Shown piece after piece: positions 1 to 12,464 of a stretch of DNA of 64,000 nucleotides (position 1 is its first letter; each line of letters starts with the position of its first letter). The position numbers were made by a program, and so were the translations under genes. Below the pieces are notes generated by a model. That model saw only the letters and a list, made by a program, of their open reading frames with translations, was not told the DNA's origin and made no database searches. Location of the stretch: contig NC_060911.1 in the NCBI RefSeq assembly GCF_014805685.1, positions 13,693,212 through 13,757,211 on the forward strand. The letters are read 5' to 3'. The DNA is from Silurus meridionalis. Its lineage: Eukaryota > Chordata > Actinopteri > Siluriformes > Siluridae.

Positions 1-450
1 AAAAGTGCTCTATAAAGTTATGGTTTTCATGGGTTGGAGTGGAAGTATTTCAGTGGTATTGAGACACCTCAAAATTCTAGATGTGGTTCCTTCCCAAAAC
101 CCAGCTCTATGGAGATTTCCTGTATATAAAATCTGTATATACTTATGTTGATAGCCACCGTTTGGGCCATGTGACATCTGTAACATTGATAGCCCCTATT
201 TACTCCAACCTCAAGCACATCATCTGCATATTACACCGATCGCATCCTAGATGAATGTAAAAGTCACAGTGAGGACACAACGGGCTCGGCAGGTCTGTGT
301 TTAAACAGGTCGCTTACAGACACTACAGATATCAAACCAGCATCTGATAATACATACGTTATCTTTTTCATTTCTCCTCATACCTTTAAAATTAGTTTTA
401 AAAAGACATTTTATTCATCCAGCACACATTAAGGGCATTTTGATTTAACC

Positions 451-790
451 ATTTTGAACCAGGAGAACCAACACTGTCAGCCATTTTGGACTGGAAGAAC
501 CAACATTGTCAGCCATTTTAGACCGGAAGAACCAACACTGTCAGCCATTTTAGACAGAGAGAACCAACACAGTCAACTATTTTGGGCTGGGAGAACCAAC
601 TTTGTCAGTTATTGTGGACAGGTGAACCAACACAGTCAACCATTTTGGACCAGGAGAACCAACACTGTCTGCCATTTTAGACAGAGAAGACCACCACAGT
701 CAGCCATTCTGGACCAGGAGAACCAACACATTCAACCATTTTAGACTGGGAGAACCAACACATTCAGCCATTTTGAACTGGAAAAACCAG
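451..790. repeat. 32-bp minisatellite, about 10 units
   Basis: Units open GAACCAACACTGTCAGCCAT and continue TTTGGACTGGAA. Unit starts at 465, 497, 529, 561, 593, 624, 656, 688, 720 and 752 give a period of 32, with one unit of 31. Units differ by scattered substitutions such as CTGTCAG/CAGTCAA. An open frame of 96 codons across it is a by-product of the repeat and is not a gene. It lies inside a neurexin intron. Confidence 0.9.
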
Positions 791-1664
791 TTGTTGTGGA
801 AACCTTGACAGCGAAACAGAAATGTCTCCTCGTGACATGTTTACAGCCTGACAGAACTCCAGACAAACAAAAACTTGTTTTTGAACAAACACCGGAATAC
901 ATGTGATAGTTACAAACAGCACTTGGTTCAGTTCATGTCGTATTTATTCAAATTAAACACCTTCAAACCCACGTCTGTCCGTTCACTGACGCGAGTATGA
1001 ATGTAGTAAATAATTTCCTGAGCTGAGTACATTTATTACTTCGCCTCCCCTAACGATCGCTTGAATATATTAAAATCTTCAAGCAGTATTGAGTCTCCTG
1101 ATTGCTGGAGAGGTGAAACTTCCAACCCCCCTCCCCACCACCACCACCATCCCCGCGGTCCCGGGATTGATTTCCGATAATGATTGCATCATAGCAGAGC
1201 TAAAGAAGGGAAAAAAAAGACTCTTCTTTGCACATGGGGACTGCATTTATCATAAACATGGAAGAGGAAATGAAGAAATGCAGGGAGGAAAGAAGGCTAA
1301 CATATAAACAACCACCTGCTGCTACTTAGAAATGCTGAATAGACTTCAGGAAGCGGCTTCATCAGTCACGGCCGCTATGAATAATGCAGGTGGTTTGTTT
1401 GAGGATGGCGGGGCCGGGGGGGTTTTTTGTGGACATTTTTGAGCTGTGTATGTGTGTGTGTGTTTGGTATCCATATAAAGTAGCGCAATCGGAACATGTT
1501 GGCATCTTATAGTAAGCAGATTTATATGCTAGTAAGCAGAACTTGTGCTATTTTGGGTCACCAGGTGCCTCGTCCTCATCGCACCCCCAAAACTCAGATT
1601 AAAAAAAACCTTTCGTTTTACAAACCAAATTATTGTACTGTAATAGCATAACATTTTCCATTCA

Positions 1665-1960
1665 ATTGAACTGGGAGACCCACACCTGTTTCAGCTCCAT
1701 GAAGATATGCTTTCGATGGGTTGGAATGGAAGATCTTCTGCTATACAACTCAAACCCTATCGAGTACATTTGGGATGAATTGGAACACACCCCAGACCTT
1801 CTCATCTCCCCTACACCACACGGCCACAAATCTGCACAAGCACACTCCGAATTCCAGAAGAGTGGAGCTTATTGTGAGAGCAAACGGGGTCTCCATGTGG
1901 AATGGGATATTCAGAAAAGGGGTCAGGTGTGCACAAACTTTTGTCCGTATCGTTTGTCCG
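1665..1960 (+). mobile_element. Tc1-like transposon remnant, family A (3' part)
   Basis: Plus-strand reading gives NPIEYIWDELEHTPDLL, the decayed third-catalytic-residue region of Tc1 transposases (usual form NPIEHLWDELERR). It then runs through a segment like ESLPRRVE into a noncoding tail and ends near TGTGCACAAACTTTTGTC, which resembles the family's terminal repeat. Frameshifts and stops break the frame. About 15 copies or fragments of this family occur in the window. Confidence 0.65.
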
Positions 1961-2313
1961 GATTCCGACTTTATTACCATCCCAAACAAAAAGTGCTAAT
2001 TGGTATGTGAAAGTTTGCAGCCGTGTGTTAGCGATTCACAGCGAACGCTTGTGTAAGTCGCAGCACATGTGTAGTAGGAGGAAGTGTGGGCACGTCTTAG
2101 CTGTTCTCTAGAGCCATCAGAAAGGCTGGAAAAACTGCTTCCAGAAGAATTTTCTGAACATTTTTCAAAATAACCATCAAACACATATGGGGATATTTAT
2201 ATTTAACACGGTATAGGTGATCTCAGTCGCATAAACAATGAATTGAAAGTCAGCCAACTGTGCATTTTTGATACGTTTCAAAGCAGCTGCTCAAATCCTA
2301 GCATTCCTAAGAG

Positions 2314-2400
2314 CTAAGATAAGATAAGATAAACCTTTATTCATCCCACAGTGGGGAAATTTCTAAAATTTCTAAAATTCTATTATTTATTATTACCCTT
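2314..2400. repeat. LINE-tail-like repeat (GATAA run plus TTTATTCATCCCACAG)
   Basis: AAGATAAGATAAGATAAACC is followed by TTTATTCATCCCACAGTGG and GGAAATTTC. This is a very common fish dispersed sequence that I associate with non-LTR retrotransposon 3' ends. A second piece in the opposite sense is at about 43973. The clade is not certain. Confidence 0.5.
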
Positions 2401-2474
2401 TTATATCTCATGATTTCGAATATTTTCATATATATAAACATAACCCAGCCATTAGGGAGACACAAGCCAGTGCA

Positions 2475-2580
2475 GTCTTAGTGCCGGTCCCAAGCCCAGG
2501 TAAATGGGGAGGGTTGCGCTAGGAAGGGCATCCAGCGTAAAAACATGTGCCAAATCGAATATGCAGATCACAAATATGCG
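2475..2580 (+). repeat. LINE-like 3' fragment
   Basis: The text around TAGTGCCGGTCCCAAGCCCA, GGGAGGGTTGCGCTAGGAAG and GGCATCCAGCG matches a dispersed fish retroelement tail I know. It is truncated before the usual end of the element. The clade is uncertain. Confidence 0.45.
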
Positions 2581-2689
2581 GATAAACATACGTCCTTTTT
2601 CTCAAACTGTCTCGCTAATTGGTGCGCCATCACGGCCAGTAATAGTTTCTCTCAATTCCTAAAGACTATCAGAATCACTGACTTAAATT

Positions 2690-3240
2690 CGAATATATTT
2701 TTCAATATAATATGTATTAAATTATTCCCAACAGTTCTTTTCATTTTCAGTTTCTATCCAATCGGTTTTTAGCCGTCACGTCACGCGTCTTCCGTGCTCA
2801 AAGGGAACTGCTAAAGGTCAGAACTGTTAACATTGCAGGCGTCGTATTAATTCAAATCCATGTTGCTGTTTCTTTAACCAATCAGATTTCAAGTCATCAA
2901 CTCCGAGGCCCTCTAGCGGGCATCCAACAACATAGGCCAATTTCACGTCCTTTGATTGGACGGTCAGAGCAAAGTGCACACGGTAAAATCTATACGTGTG
3001 GATTTAATAGCTGTTTTTTTTATTTATTCCACAATGAATGACAGAGGAGAAGAAATCGATCTGGTCACAGATACATTTACAAAACAGCCTTTTTTTAAAA
3101 AAAGAAAAAAAAAATAACGTCGTGAGGAAAGGGGGCGGCCAATGCCGTTCAAAATTTTCTGCTTTTTTTCGTGAACTGTTGTACTACATTAATAGGTGGA
3201 TTTCTCGGGTAGGACGCCACTGATCATCATCACTGGTATT
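2690..3240 (+). mobile_element. hAT-like transposon fragment, family D, with transposase-like N-terminus
   Basis: From about 3034 the frame reads MNDRGEEIDLVTDTFTKQP, which resembles the first residues of hAT-type (TTF/zinc-finger) transposases as I recall them (EE-D-V ... PF). Upstream it shares AACCAATCAGATTTCAAGTC, GGCCCTCTAGCGGGCATCCA and TCACGTCCTTTGATTG with copies at 26980, 39300 and 57115. It ends near GGACGCCACTGA. No full transposase is present, so it is non-autonomous. Confidence 0.5.
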
Positions 3241-5210
3241 GCGCTATTTCTTTTCTTCAAAACTCCTGTCTTGTGTATCCCGAAGACTTTATACAAAACT
3301 TGTCTGATTATCTTGGGGGAAAAAAAAACAAGACAAATCAACACTCTCACACCTGCCCCAAGAGCCAATCACGGCTCAGAGAAGCGGTGTGACTTTTCCT
3401 TTTTAACCACGTCGGCACATACGGGTCTGTCTCCCGCCCCACGACTCTTTCTTCATAATGAGCTTCTCGTGATAAAAGAAAAGAGCGAATCTGAATTTCC
3501 AATCAGCCTCTCAGATATGATGTGGCAACTTCCTTTTTTTTTCTATTCCACAGCTGTGTCTATGTCGGAGGATTTATTCTGCACCTTGGGCTGATTAAAT
3601 TCAGCATGCTACTGTATGAATGTGGGAACATGGCTAACTATTCCAGGTGAATGCTTCATTTAGGTTCCTTTTCGGTGCTTTATCTTAATGATGTCAGAAG
3701 CAGTCGAGAGAAAAATGAGCCGAGGCTCCCGTACGAGGAAACAAGGGAAGTCAGTGTAGTATGACTCGCGACTCCGGGATCTCGGCGAATGAAGGATGGT
3801 GTTCAGAGGAAGCAAATTAGCACACGAGGTACAATCAATGAAGCGCGGTGGAAATCCGATACGTTATTACGTGTTATTTTTGAAGACGATACAGAAATAA
3901 AGGAAGGATCGCTGCGTTCTGGCAGCTGAAAAATCTGGGAGTTGAAACTAGAACACTTCCACCATACGATATCTAGAGCAATCTGAACAGTGGTTAGGGG
4001 CCTTGAATAAGGGCCCCATAGACCTTGACTGCGCTAGGATTTGAACAGAACCTTTTGCTCAGAAGCTGAATGCCTGTGTATAAAGCTTCAAAATTTCAGG
4101 TCCTCACACTGGAGACTCCTTCCAACGTTGCTATAAAAAAATGAACCAACGATCTCTGACCAATCGCATTCCAGTATTTCTCCAGAACTCTGATGGTTTT
4201 CTCAGCCAATACTTTTCACATCCTGATGAGAAGCATACTGTATGTCAGGGTCTACATAAGCTCTCCTGAGATATGAGCTTAAACTCGTCTAATCACAGAT
4301 TCCAGAAACTCAACTGCTGATTCACTGCTCCCCGCTGCCACACAACGAGGAGATCCGAACTAATTGGAGAGATTGTTCACCAGAAATGACCGTTGTGCCG
4401 AAACCTTTAAGAGTTTTTAGAGATCCGTCCTTTCTGCTAGCTCGGAACCTAATTGGCAGCATTAGTATTATTAGCTGATGTATTCCTTTAATTTTAAACC
4501 CCCCTGAGGGTGACAGTCATTCCCCCCAAGCCACGAGAGAGCCGTTATTTACTCACCCCTCTGGTTAGTCTTGTTAGACGCTCAGTGTGTTACGGTGCTC
4601 TCTTGATCTACAAAAAAACCAGTTAGCATCTGCAGGATTTTCCATTCTCATGTTCTTAGCATCCAGTCTCGAGATCGTGAACAGCTGCTTTAGCTTTGAA
4701 GAAAAACTCAACCTAATGCTTCCTCCAAGAATGCCCGGTAACACCTGATAGCTAAAAACAGCTGTCTGGCCTGAAGCATTCTAGGCCCGTTTTTTTTTTT
4801 TTTTTTTTAGCCCATGAAAAAAAAACATAGCATGAGATAAATGTATCCATGTTTGACCTGGTTACAAGCTGAGAAAATATATTGTCTTTGGGGCTTTCTA
4901 ATGAGGCTTTTAGCCCAAGTTAAATCTGCCAAAGGCTTGTATATGCTGGTATAGTTTAATTAGAAGGTGCTAGGATGCCGCATTCATCAGGAAAATCTAT
5001 TGTGCAATTTCCATCTAGTCAGGGATGTGTTTTGTATACACATTTAGAGCTACAATGGAGCTTAAATCATGAATGCCTGCAATCTGATTTCACCTCTTAT
5101 GTTCAGCTGCGGAAGAGGTACGGTAGATGCCCGAGGTGTTTCTTCAAGCTCTAATCACAAATCATCAGTGTCAGGGTTACTACTAGATGGTGATTGCATC
5201 ATAGTGGCCC
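3240..5210. other. Intron without recognised features apart from a short SINE piece
   Basis: This is mostly unique-looking intronic DNA. It contains one SINE fragment near 3984-4075 and a poly-T run at 4789-4808. There is no coding potential I can support. Confidence 0.5.
3984..4075 (-). repeat. tRNA-derived SINE fragment
   Basis: GGGGCCTTGAATAAGGGCCC and TAGGATTTGAACAGAACCTT correspond to the conserved centre and box-B region of the window's common SINE, in antisense. It is strongly decayed. Confidence 0.4.
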
Positions 5211-5219
5211 CAGTCACGG

Positions 5220-5690
5220 CGTATGGAAGATGGTAGCCTGAATCACGTCACCACGGGTGCACCACTCCACCACCACTTCAATGTCCAGCTTTCATCACCT
5301 CTCTTTCCTTTCTCCCTCTTTCTGTCGAATAAACATGCTCCTGAGGTTCCAGGGACCAGGGTCCCCAACCTTTTTTTCTCTTTGGGTCTGCCTGGTTCAT
5401 CCTGGAGTCCTACCTTCGGAAGGAGTCCTTCTCAGTTGATGGTTCCACACCTACAGCTCAAAGATTCATGACGCCTCTGAGCAACTGAAGAATTTTGAGG
5501 ACAGATTTGGACTGTAATTAATATCAACAGTTTACTACAGGATGGAATAGACATTCGGTGTCAGCCAGATGAGGACGGTTCCCTTTTGAGTTTGGTTCCT
5601 CTCAAGGTTTCTTCCTCATACCATCTCAGGGAGTTTTTTCTTGCCACAGTCACCAATGGCTCAGTAATGAGGTATAAACAATTATAAGGA
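5220..5690 (+). repeat. Dispersed repeat, family C (TCTCAAGG element)
   Basis: It contains the hallmark TGGTTCCTCTCAAGGTTTCT followed by CCATCTCAGGGAGTTTTT and a CACAGTCACC...CTCAGTAATGAGG end. Other copies are at 23795, 30590, 33840 and (reversed) 45480. It is a widespread fish repeat in my recollection; its class is unknown to me. The 60-82 codon frames inside are not genes. Confidence 0.55.
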
Positions 5691-6839
5691 ACTACCTTAT
5701 AGGTAGTATTATCCCTTGTTTGTTTTTCTTGTCATGGTTGGATCTGTGAAGGTCCGAATGAAGTGGTCCTGGTCCATTATGAGATACAATTTATGGAGAC
5801 TGAGTAAAGTAAGGGAGTTGTTTGGTTCACCACAATTCTACAGCTCCAGAAAGTTCCCTGACAGCTTCATTTGTACCGAATTACAGTCTCTGGCCTGACT
5901 CATGAATATTAGCCATTGGCTAGTTTGTCGCTGTGCGACGGAACTCAATGAATAATTGGGGGATTTTTTGGAAACCCAATTTGCTTTTTGCCTCATTTTA
6001 ATTATGTGCAGCAAATAAACCAAAAATGCAATTCTGATTTGGACTGTAGAAACACCTCAGATGTTAGAAGTCGAATTCTTGGTGCAAAACCTTTCACCAA
6101 ATCAAAATAATTAAAAAAAAAATAATTCCTGCAACAAAAAGGGAACCTTCAGATGCCTCAGATGTCCTCTTGACTTTCAGTTCTACTTTAGAAGAACTGC
6201 TTGGTGTGCCAGGGCGCATTTATCACGTTCGACTGGAGCGTAAACAAGAGACAGAAGGAGGTGAGAAACATTGAGGTCCTCAGAGACACAGAGACAGGTC
6301 ACCACTCACAAGCATTCTGGCATCCCACCTTTACCGAGCACAATGCCTTTATGACGCCCTCTAGGGAATAGGAAGCCTTTTTATCCATGAAAAACATGAA
6401 GGCTATATTTAAACCATCCTGATTATGCTAAACAAGGTCCTCGGAGACCAGAAGCATCCAAATCATACACAGATAACGGGTGAGATCATGCGTGTCAAGG
6501 TTGCTTCACCTGATCAGTCCGGGATCGCTAACAACAAGCCTACAGAGACATAAAGCCTCTCTTCCGACACAAGGTTGGCGTGGTTATTTTAAGCGCCGGG
6601 GTTATCAATCTCGGCCGATCGAAGAACGCCATGACAGAGTTGTAAGCACGGATGATGGTTGGCCCTGAAGCCAGAAAACCTGGATGTTCTAATCACGACC
6701 CTCCGTGGCTCTGTTGAAATCAAGGTTAGCCTCGGTTCAACTTTTAATTTTCAATTGTCGAGCCTGATAGTGCAAGATTTATTGCTCTGGCGTCTTGAGC
6801 CCACACCCGTTTTTTTTGCCCCCTCGCACAAATCGCTTT

Positions 6840-7220
6840 CAGAAATTGATTTTCTCTGAGCAATTAGTCATTTTAAGGGCTAGAAGTGTTAGCGTTTCAT
6901 GAGGCAAACCCTCCCAGGTCAGCCCTTGCAGCCATTGATATTTTCAATTTGGTGCCTCGAATTTGTTTCCTCGAACCGTTCCGTTTCATTTATCTTAAGA
7001 AAGGAGAGATACACATCCTGGGCTTAACTCTGCGAAGCCCATCAAAATTAGATGAAATCCACACAGAGTTCTAATCTCTGAATGCACAGCACATTGCGTT
7101 TTATTCGACTTTCGAGCTCAGGCAGATTAATGAGCAGTATCGGCCCGGTCTGGCAGGACTGCACAGATTAATGAGGCCAGACCTGCTCGAGACTATACAG
7201 AATGTGCGCAAAAAAAATAA
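6840..7220. other. Non-repetitive intronic segment with homeodomain-type motifs
   Basis: No repeat family is visible. The segment holds GCAATTAGTCATTTTAAGGG and two separate CAGATTAATGAG matches (about 7122 and 7165), each of which contains TAATGA. It could be a conserved noncoding element. This is inference from composition and motif density only. Confidence 0.25.
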
Positions 7221-7339
7221 AATAATGCAAACGCTAGCTCGTCTGGAACGTTTTCGACTCCATCATAGATCTCTTGATCGCTACTTTAAATGGCAGGGAA
7301 GCTAAAGCCATGATAGCTCGCTAATTAGGTTGATGCTTG

Positions 7340-7603
7340 TTTGCTCGATGTTTTGTGTATCTTTATCTGTCTTGTATTGTCTGTTTGCACTGTCTTTTGT
7401 CTGCACTGTTAACACTAGGTGGCACATGCATCTTATGTGGCTAGGACAACTTATTTTAGTTCTTAGCTCTGTGCTCTGTGATGTAGCTCTTTGTTGTTTT
7501 TATGTAGCACCAGGGTTCTGGAGAAACATTGTCTCATTTCACTGTGTGCTGTGTCAGCTTTATATGGTTGAAATGACAATAAAAGCTTTTTGACATGACT
7601 TGA
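7340..7603 (+). mobile_element. LINE 3' end (CR1/L2/Rex1-like)
   Basis: It shares GTAGCACC...GG.CTGGAGAAAC, TTTCACTGTGTGCTGTG and TATATGGTTGAAATGACAAT with the tail of the longer LINE at 38010-39290, ending in the same TTGACATGACTTG-type terminal motif. It abuts a mariner fragment at about 7600. Confidence 0.65.
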
Positions 7604-7990
7604 AGTTAGAACAAAGAGCAAACGTGAAATTCTGTGTGAAATTGGGCAAATCTGCCACAGAGATCTTTGACAAGGTGTTAAGAGCGGCTTTAAGAGTGAA
7701 AGAACATCACTGGAAGAGATCAGGAAGACCTTTAACTAGCTCAAATGGCAATAACATTCAAACCTTTCGGCAACTCGTGCATAATGACTGTCGGAGAAGA
7801 ATCCACATGATCTCACTTCCGCACTTGACATTTCGGAAGGTGCTTGACACGTTCGGAAATGAAGACTTTCAGGACACGTTCCAGAAGTGACAGGAACGCT
7901 GGGAGCACGATTTTTTCGAAGGTGATAGTGTGAAAACTTGGATAAATAAAGTACTTTCTTTCTAAACAGAGTCTTAAAACCTTTTGATAC
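7604..7990 (+). mobile_element. Mariner-like transposon, internally deleted
   Basis: The frame from 7600 reads LEQRANVKFCVKLGKSATEI, a typical mariner N-terminus. It continues to KRSGRPLTSSNGNNIQTFRQ and LVHNDCRRRIHM, and then jumps straight to GNEDFQDTFQK and ...FEGD, the transposase C-terminus. The catalytic core with its aspartates is missing. The right end, AAAACCTTTTGATACC, is inverted relative to TATCAAAAAGGTG at the start of the 13731 copy, so these are probably the terminal repeats. Confidence 0.75.
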
Positions 7991-8394
7991 CACTACACAT
8001 AACCTCGCATATTGCATAGGTCACTTGTCCCGCTAGCATCAGTTTTGCTGTTTTCTCAAGACGCAAGAGAATTGAAATATATCCAGTTTGACCATTAAAT
8101 ACTACCAAAATTAGCGCAGAAACTTTTACGTTTCTTGTATTAAAATCCAAATTTGAATCAAGTTTGCAGTTTCGTCAGTGTTGTTAGGTCAAATCCCATG
8201 AGCATTCAGTTATAGGCTTTATGCTAACTTAGCCAGGCTTATAAAAAAAGAATAAAAATGAAAGAAAGTAAGAAAGAAAAAGAGATTGGATTGTCATCAG
8301 TTTGATGAGTCAGGTCAGAGACTGTAATTCAGGTCAAATGAAGCTGTCAGACAATGTTCTGGATCTGGAGAATTGTGTAGCGGTGTAAGGCTCT

Positions 8395-8960
8395 TCATCT
8401 CGAGTGAGCTGGCTTGAAGCGCCGAATGAACCACTCGAGCGCAAGTTCATTACCGGAATACAAAACATGGTGCGCTAACGCTCGAGCGGAATAAGGAGTG
8501 TAAAAACAAAGCAGGTGAGACACGTGATGTTTTAAGATGGACCGCGGTGTCCTTTTTTCTGGAGCTGCACAGGGATTTAGCAAAGGGAAAAAAAAACCTA
8601 GGCTAGATGAAGGGAAGGAGGGAGAAGAGGCATATTGATCCAGCACCTCTGTCTTTGGGCACAGTGTAGCGGGGTCCCCCGCCAGGAAAAACAAATCACA
8701 TCGGAGGAGTGATGGATGTGGCGCTGCAGGATGCGCCAGCTTTGCCATCTGGACCGATGACACTGTATCTCAGCCCTGCGCATGGCGAATTCAATTTACA
8801 GCCAGTGCAGCCGCTTCTTCTGGCATGAATGCATTGAGAGACCGCCCAGACCCCCCCCAGCCCCCCGCACACACACCCTCTAGCAAACCCAGCACTAAGC
8901 CTTACACAACAAACAGGGATTGGTAAAGAAACACGAGGCGTACATTGACTCCCACTGTCC
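8395..8960. other. Moderate-GC intronic segment, no assignment
   Basis: Several overlapping minus-strand frames (up to 122 codons) exist but none looks like a known protein and no splice context supports them. I see no repeat family. It is left unassigned. Confidence 0.3.
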
Positions 8961-9024
8961 AATTAGTACCCTGTAGGATTCATAGCATTTTTTACATTAA
9001 TTTTTTTACTATTTTAGATATAAA

Positions 9025-9350
9025 AGGTTTCTGGACCCCTAACCATCAGATTGTTACATGTTTCTTGAACATCCCATTTCACATTTACTCCCCATTTGCT
9101 CTTAAAGTAACCTCCACTCTTCTGGAAAGATGTTCCACCAGATTTTAGTGTGTTAAGGGAGATTTTTGGAGATTCATTCAGCCAGTAAGTAAAGTCAGGT
9201 ACTGATGCAGGTGGGATGAAAAAGCGTTGGGTGCAGTCAGAAAATTAGATTGAAAATTCATCCCTAAGGTAGTAGGAGATTCGATTCCAACTTGTGTAAA
9301 GCAAATCTTAGCTGGGACAGGTTTGGGTCTCCTAGTCTAAGGTCTCCTAG
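9025..9350 (-). mobile_element. Tc1-like remnant, family A
   Basis: Antisense hallmarks are CCTCCACTCTTCTGGAAAGA, GTTCCACCAGATTTTAGTGT, AGTAAAGTCAGGTACTGATG and GGGACAGGTTTGGGTCTCCT. These are the transposase 3' region of family A read backwards. Its 5' half is missing. Confidence 0.6.
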
Positions 9351-10738
9351 ATATCCTATGCAATTGTAGCCTACTACTTTGTGCTAAAAGGAAGAACAAC
9401 AGAAGTTGTTCTGTCCAGAACCCTACAACCGTCTAAAGTGTTTCCCATCAAACCACTCAAAGCAGCCTTCTCATTTTTTTAGAATAAATATTGAACCCTT
9501 AAGACTTCTCCAGATTTCCATTATAGAGCCCCATACCAGTGTCAGAATCCCCCCAGTGCCTTTTTGCTTGAACACCGCGTGGGCCTTGTAGACCCAGCAT
9601 TCTTGTTTAGTGGCTGTCATTTTGCCCATAGTTGTATTGTCGTTTACTAATCAGCCGACCTTCCGTGTTTGATATTGCCTGTGAATTTGTTTGCTTCCTA
9701 TTACAATAACAATGCTCAAATTTTTCTTATGTAAAACTTTAAAACAATTCCAAGTCCAACCTTAAGGATACCATTGAAGCCTTAAGGGACCTTTGGGTAT
9801 AAAAAGTCTACAACAGAATGCTTCTCTTTCAAGAAAATATAGTGGATTGTTGAAAGTAAGATTGAATCAATTCTTATCAAAACCATTGAATAAGTATTTT
9901 TGAAGCATAGAACTCTATGGAATTGTTTGCTTTTTTTCCACCCCTCAAAAAAGCGAGTGGGAGGGAGGAAAAAGGACAGCCACAACAGGTCGGTTCACAG
10001 GCGTCACCGCTGTTCTTCATTAAGTATTTTGATCTATGTCACACTGGTGTCTGGTCGCTCAGTGCTCACGCGGCACTACTGGCACACACACACATGCCTC
10101 CGCTTCCTCGGCTTTTATGCGCCTCCTGATCACTGAAACGAGAGCACAGACATCAGGTTTTATTAGTTGCAGGTGAGGCAAATCCCCGCTTACCTGCGTC
10201 TTGCCCCGCCCCCCATTCACAAACCGACGCTCGGCCATGCCCCCGCTGCCACACAGACATTTGCATCGGAAAATTCAATATTAAATGAAAAAACACTTAT
10301 ATACCCATCTGTATTACACATGGGGTCTAACAAATGTCAATTAGTAAATGTGATTTTTTTTTCATTGATTACATTTTATTTAAATCAATTAAATGTGTGC
10401 CTTATTAAATTTCATCAATATAATTTCATTGATATAAATACACTTTTTTTGTTATAAACAGAATTGCTAGTCAAAAACTATTTTCGGGAAACAGATCGGG
10501 TACAACCGGTATTATAGATACACAAAAATTGGTCGTGAATTGTCTGTAAACGTCCTTCAGATAGGAAGTACACACGTTTTGCGCAGTACAAATTGTGTTT
10601 CCGGTACAAATCGAGTAGCCACAAATGGTAAATTATTAAATACTAACAGATTGCACCATAAGTCAATTTGGATTGGTGCTCCTAAAGGGCAAAACACACA
10701 AAATAAATATTCCATAGAGCAATTTTGCAAGCTAATAG

Positions 10739-10820
10739 CAACATGTGCCCTTATCCAGAGCGACTTTAACTTTATCTCATATAAACAAACTGAGCAGGTG
10801 AAGGTTAAAGACCTTGTTTA
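10739..10820 (-). repeat. SINE tail fragment
   Basis: TGCCCTTATCCAGAGCGACT and AACTGAGCAG...AAAGACCTTG are the 3' tail of the common tRNA-derived SINE, in antisense. Confidence 0.5.
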
Positions 10821-12029
10821 GAGGCTCAGTTACATCCTAGTGTTCCTGGGAATCGACATCTTGACCTTCTGATTTAAAGTTCAGTTTCTTATCTAGTGGA
10901 TTGAAGATCCCTTCCATGGTCTGATACTGGGTCACAACCTGGTGGTGGAGGACCTCTGCTTTAACAAGGCAAATTCTACTATACTTCATGTTTTCAGATT
11001 CGAAATGGAATGGAATTATTTTAAAAAGCAAAGGAAACTTTAACTGTATTCATAACCTTTATTCAATTCTGCAGTGTAAAGAATTAAAATAGAGTGATGT
11101 AATGAACTATTAAATAAGCAACAATGGATGTACCTGGGTGTGCTGTGCTCCAAGTTATTGGAATAATTAGAAGCAGATATTCAGTTCTCCCTGGAGGGAC
11201 AACCAAAGAACCCTATCTAAAGATCTAAGCACTCGGGAGTTGGATTCCTGTCCTGGCTCCTGCCTTCTACTTATTTCTAGAGCTTTAAGATTTGTGAAGA
11301 AAGACTGGAAGGTGTTTTAAAATAAACCTTCTCCCCCTGAGTGGTGCCACCTCCAAAACCGTACCTCCTAGATGTTCTTTTCACTTCCACCAAGGACGGA
11401 AAAATTAGGTTAGACTTTTTAGCGTGCTAAAGCCTGAATTAAATCATTCTTCTTAAAAGATCACCTACCGCACCGTCCCCAAAGCATTCTGGGTAGTTAC
11501 TGCACTCCACATTCAATGCTAATTTGATCGAGATGATTCGGCTGAGTCACCGAATCGGATTTGCGGTGTTGGCGGCCATTGTGTTGACTTTGCATGACAG
11601 GATGTAGATCATCGGTGTCTACGGGGGTTACGAATTGTTTGATCGGTTTCCTTCTTGCGAGTTACGTTACAGGATTTCATGAGTGAACGACTGCAGATAA
11701 ACAATTTCTGACTTTGTGGAGACAATTTTTTTGCATTTTTTATATCTAATGGATTAATTTTTTTTAGCATTTGCTATTGCTTCAGGACCAGACCACTCAG
11801 CTTACTTTTATTAAATTTGAGGTTTTCTTACAACAATGACATTTTAGTTGATTTTAGTTTTCTACCTCTGCTACTAGGTGGTGGGGGTACTATGTTGCTC
11901 CGAGTCCGTCCAAGAGTAATATCTCAACAATGAGTGGTTGAATGTTTATAGGATTTGAATGGACTTTTCACTGTAACTACAGTATCAGGTTAAAATTGTA
12001 AAGGTCACAGCAAGGTCAAATGCTTCCAA

Positions 12030-12260
12030 TAGCTATACAGTGATTACCTTGACCTACGAGTGCATTAATGTATGAGTTTTCCGAGGTATGAGCGGTCACT
12101 CGGTCGATTTTTTTGCTTTTTTTTTGCGAGCATAAAATAGAGGTACGAGCTCAAGACACCGCTGCTAGATGGCAAAGCGAAGCCAGAAATCGAAGATGGT
12201 GACAAAAATTAAGATATGCAAAGAGGAAAAAGTTAAAAATGTAAAGTTTAGGGATACGTA
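12030..12260 (+). mobile_element. Possible pogo/Tigger-like fragment
   Basis: A short frame from 12170 reads MAKRSQKSKMVTKIKICKEE then KVKNVKFRDT and a stop, vaguely like the start of CENP-B-type transposases. It is preceded by a repeat-like stretch about tacgag/tatgag. Weak evidence; it could be chance. Confidence 0.2.
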
Positions 12261-12464
12261 GTGTACAGGAGTGATAGAAAAAACAAGTTTTCCCTCCTCC
12301 TCTGCCTATCGCCTCTATCATATATATAAAATATAAACATTATATAAACGTTATAGTTGCAATTTATTTTGTTTTGTTGTTTTGCCTTTTGAGGATTCTG
12401 AAATCATTATACCCAAGTGCATGCATGTAAATAAACTTTCTTTTTTTCTTTTTCTTTCCTCTAG

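Noticed and set aside
454..744. 96-codon repetitive plus-strand frame
   Set aside because: It is a by-product of the 32-bp minisatellite; the period is not a multiple of three, so the peptide does not repeat unit by unit.
8395..8763. 122-codon minus-strand frame as a gene
   Set aside because: No recognisable protein features, and it overlaps two other minus-strand frames with equal support.
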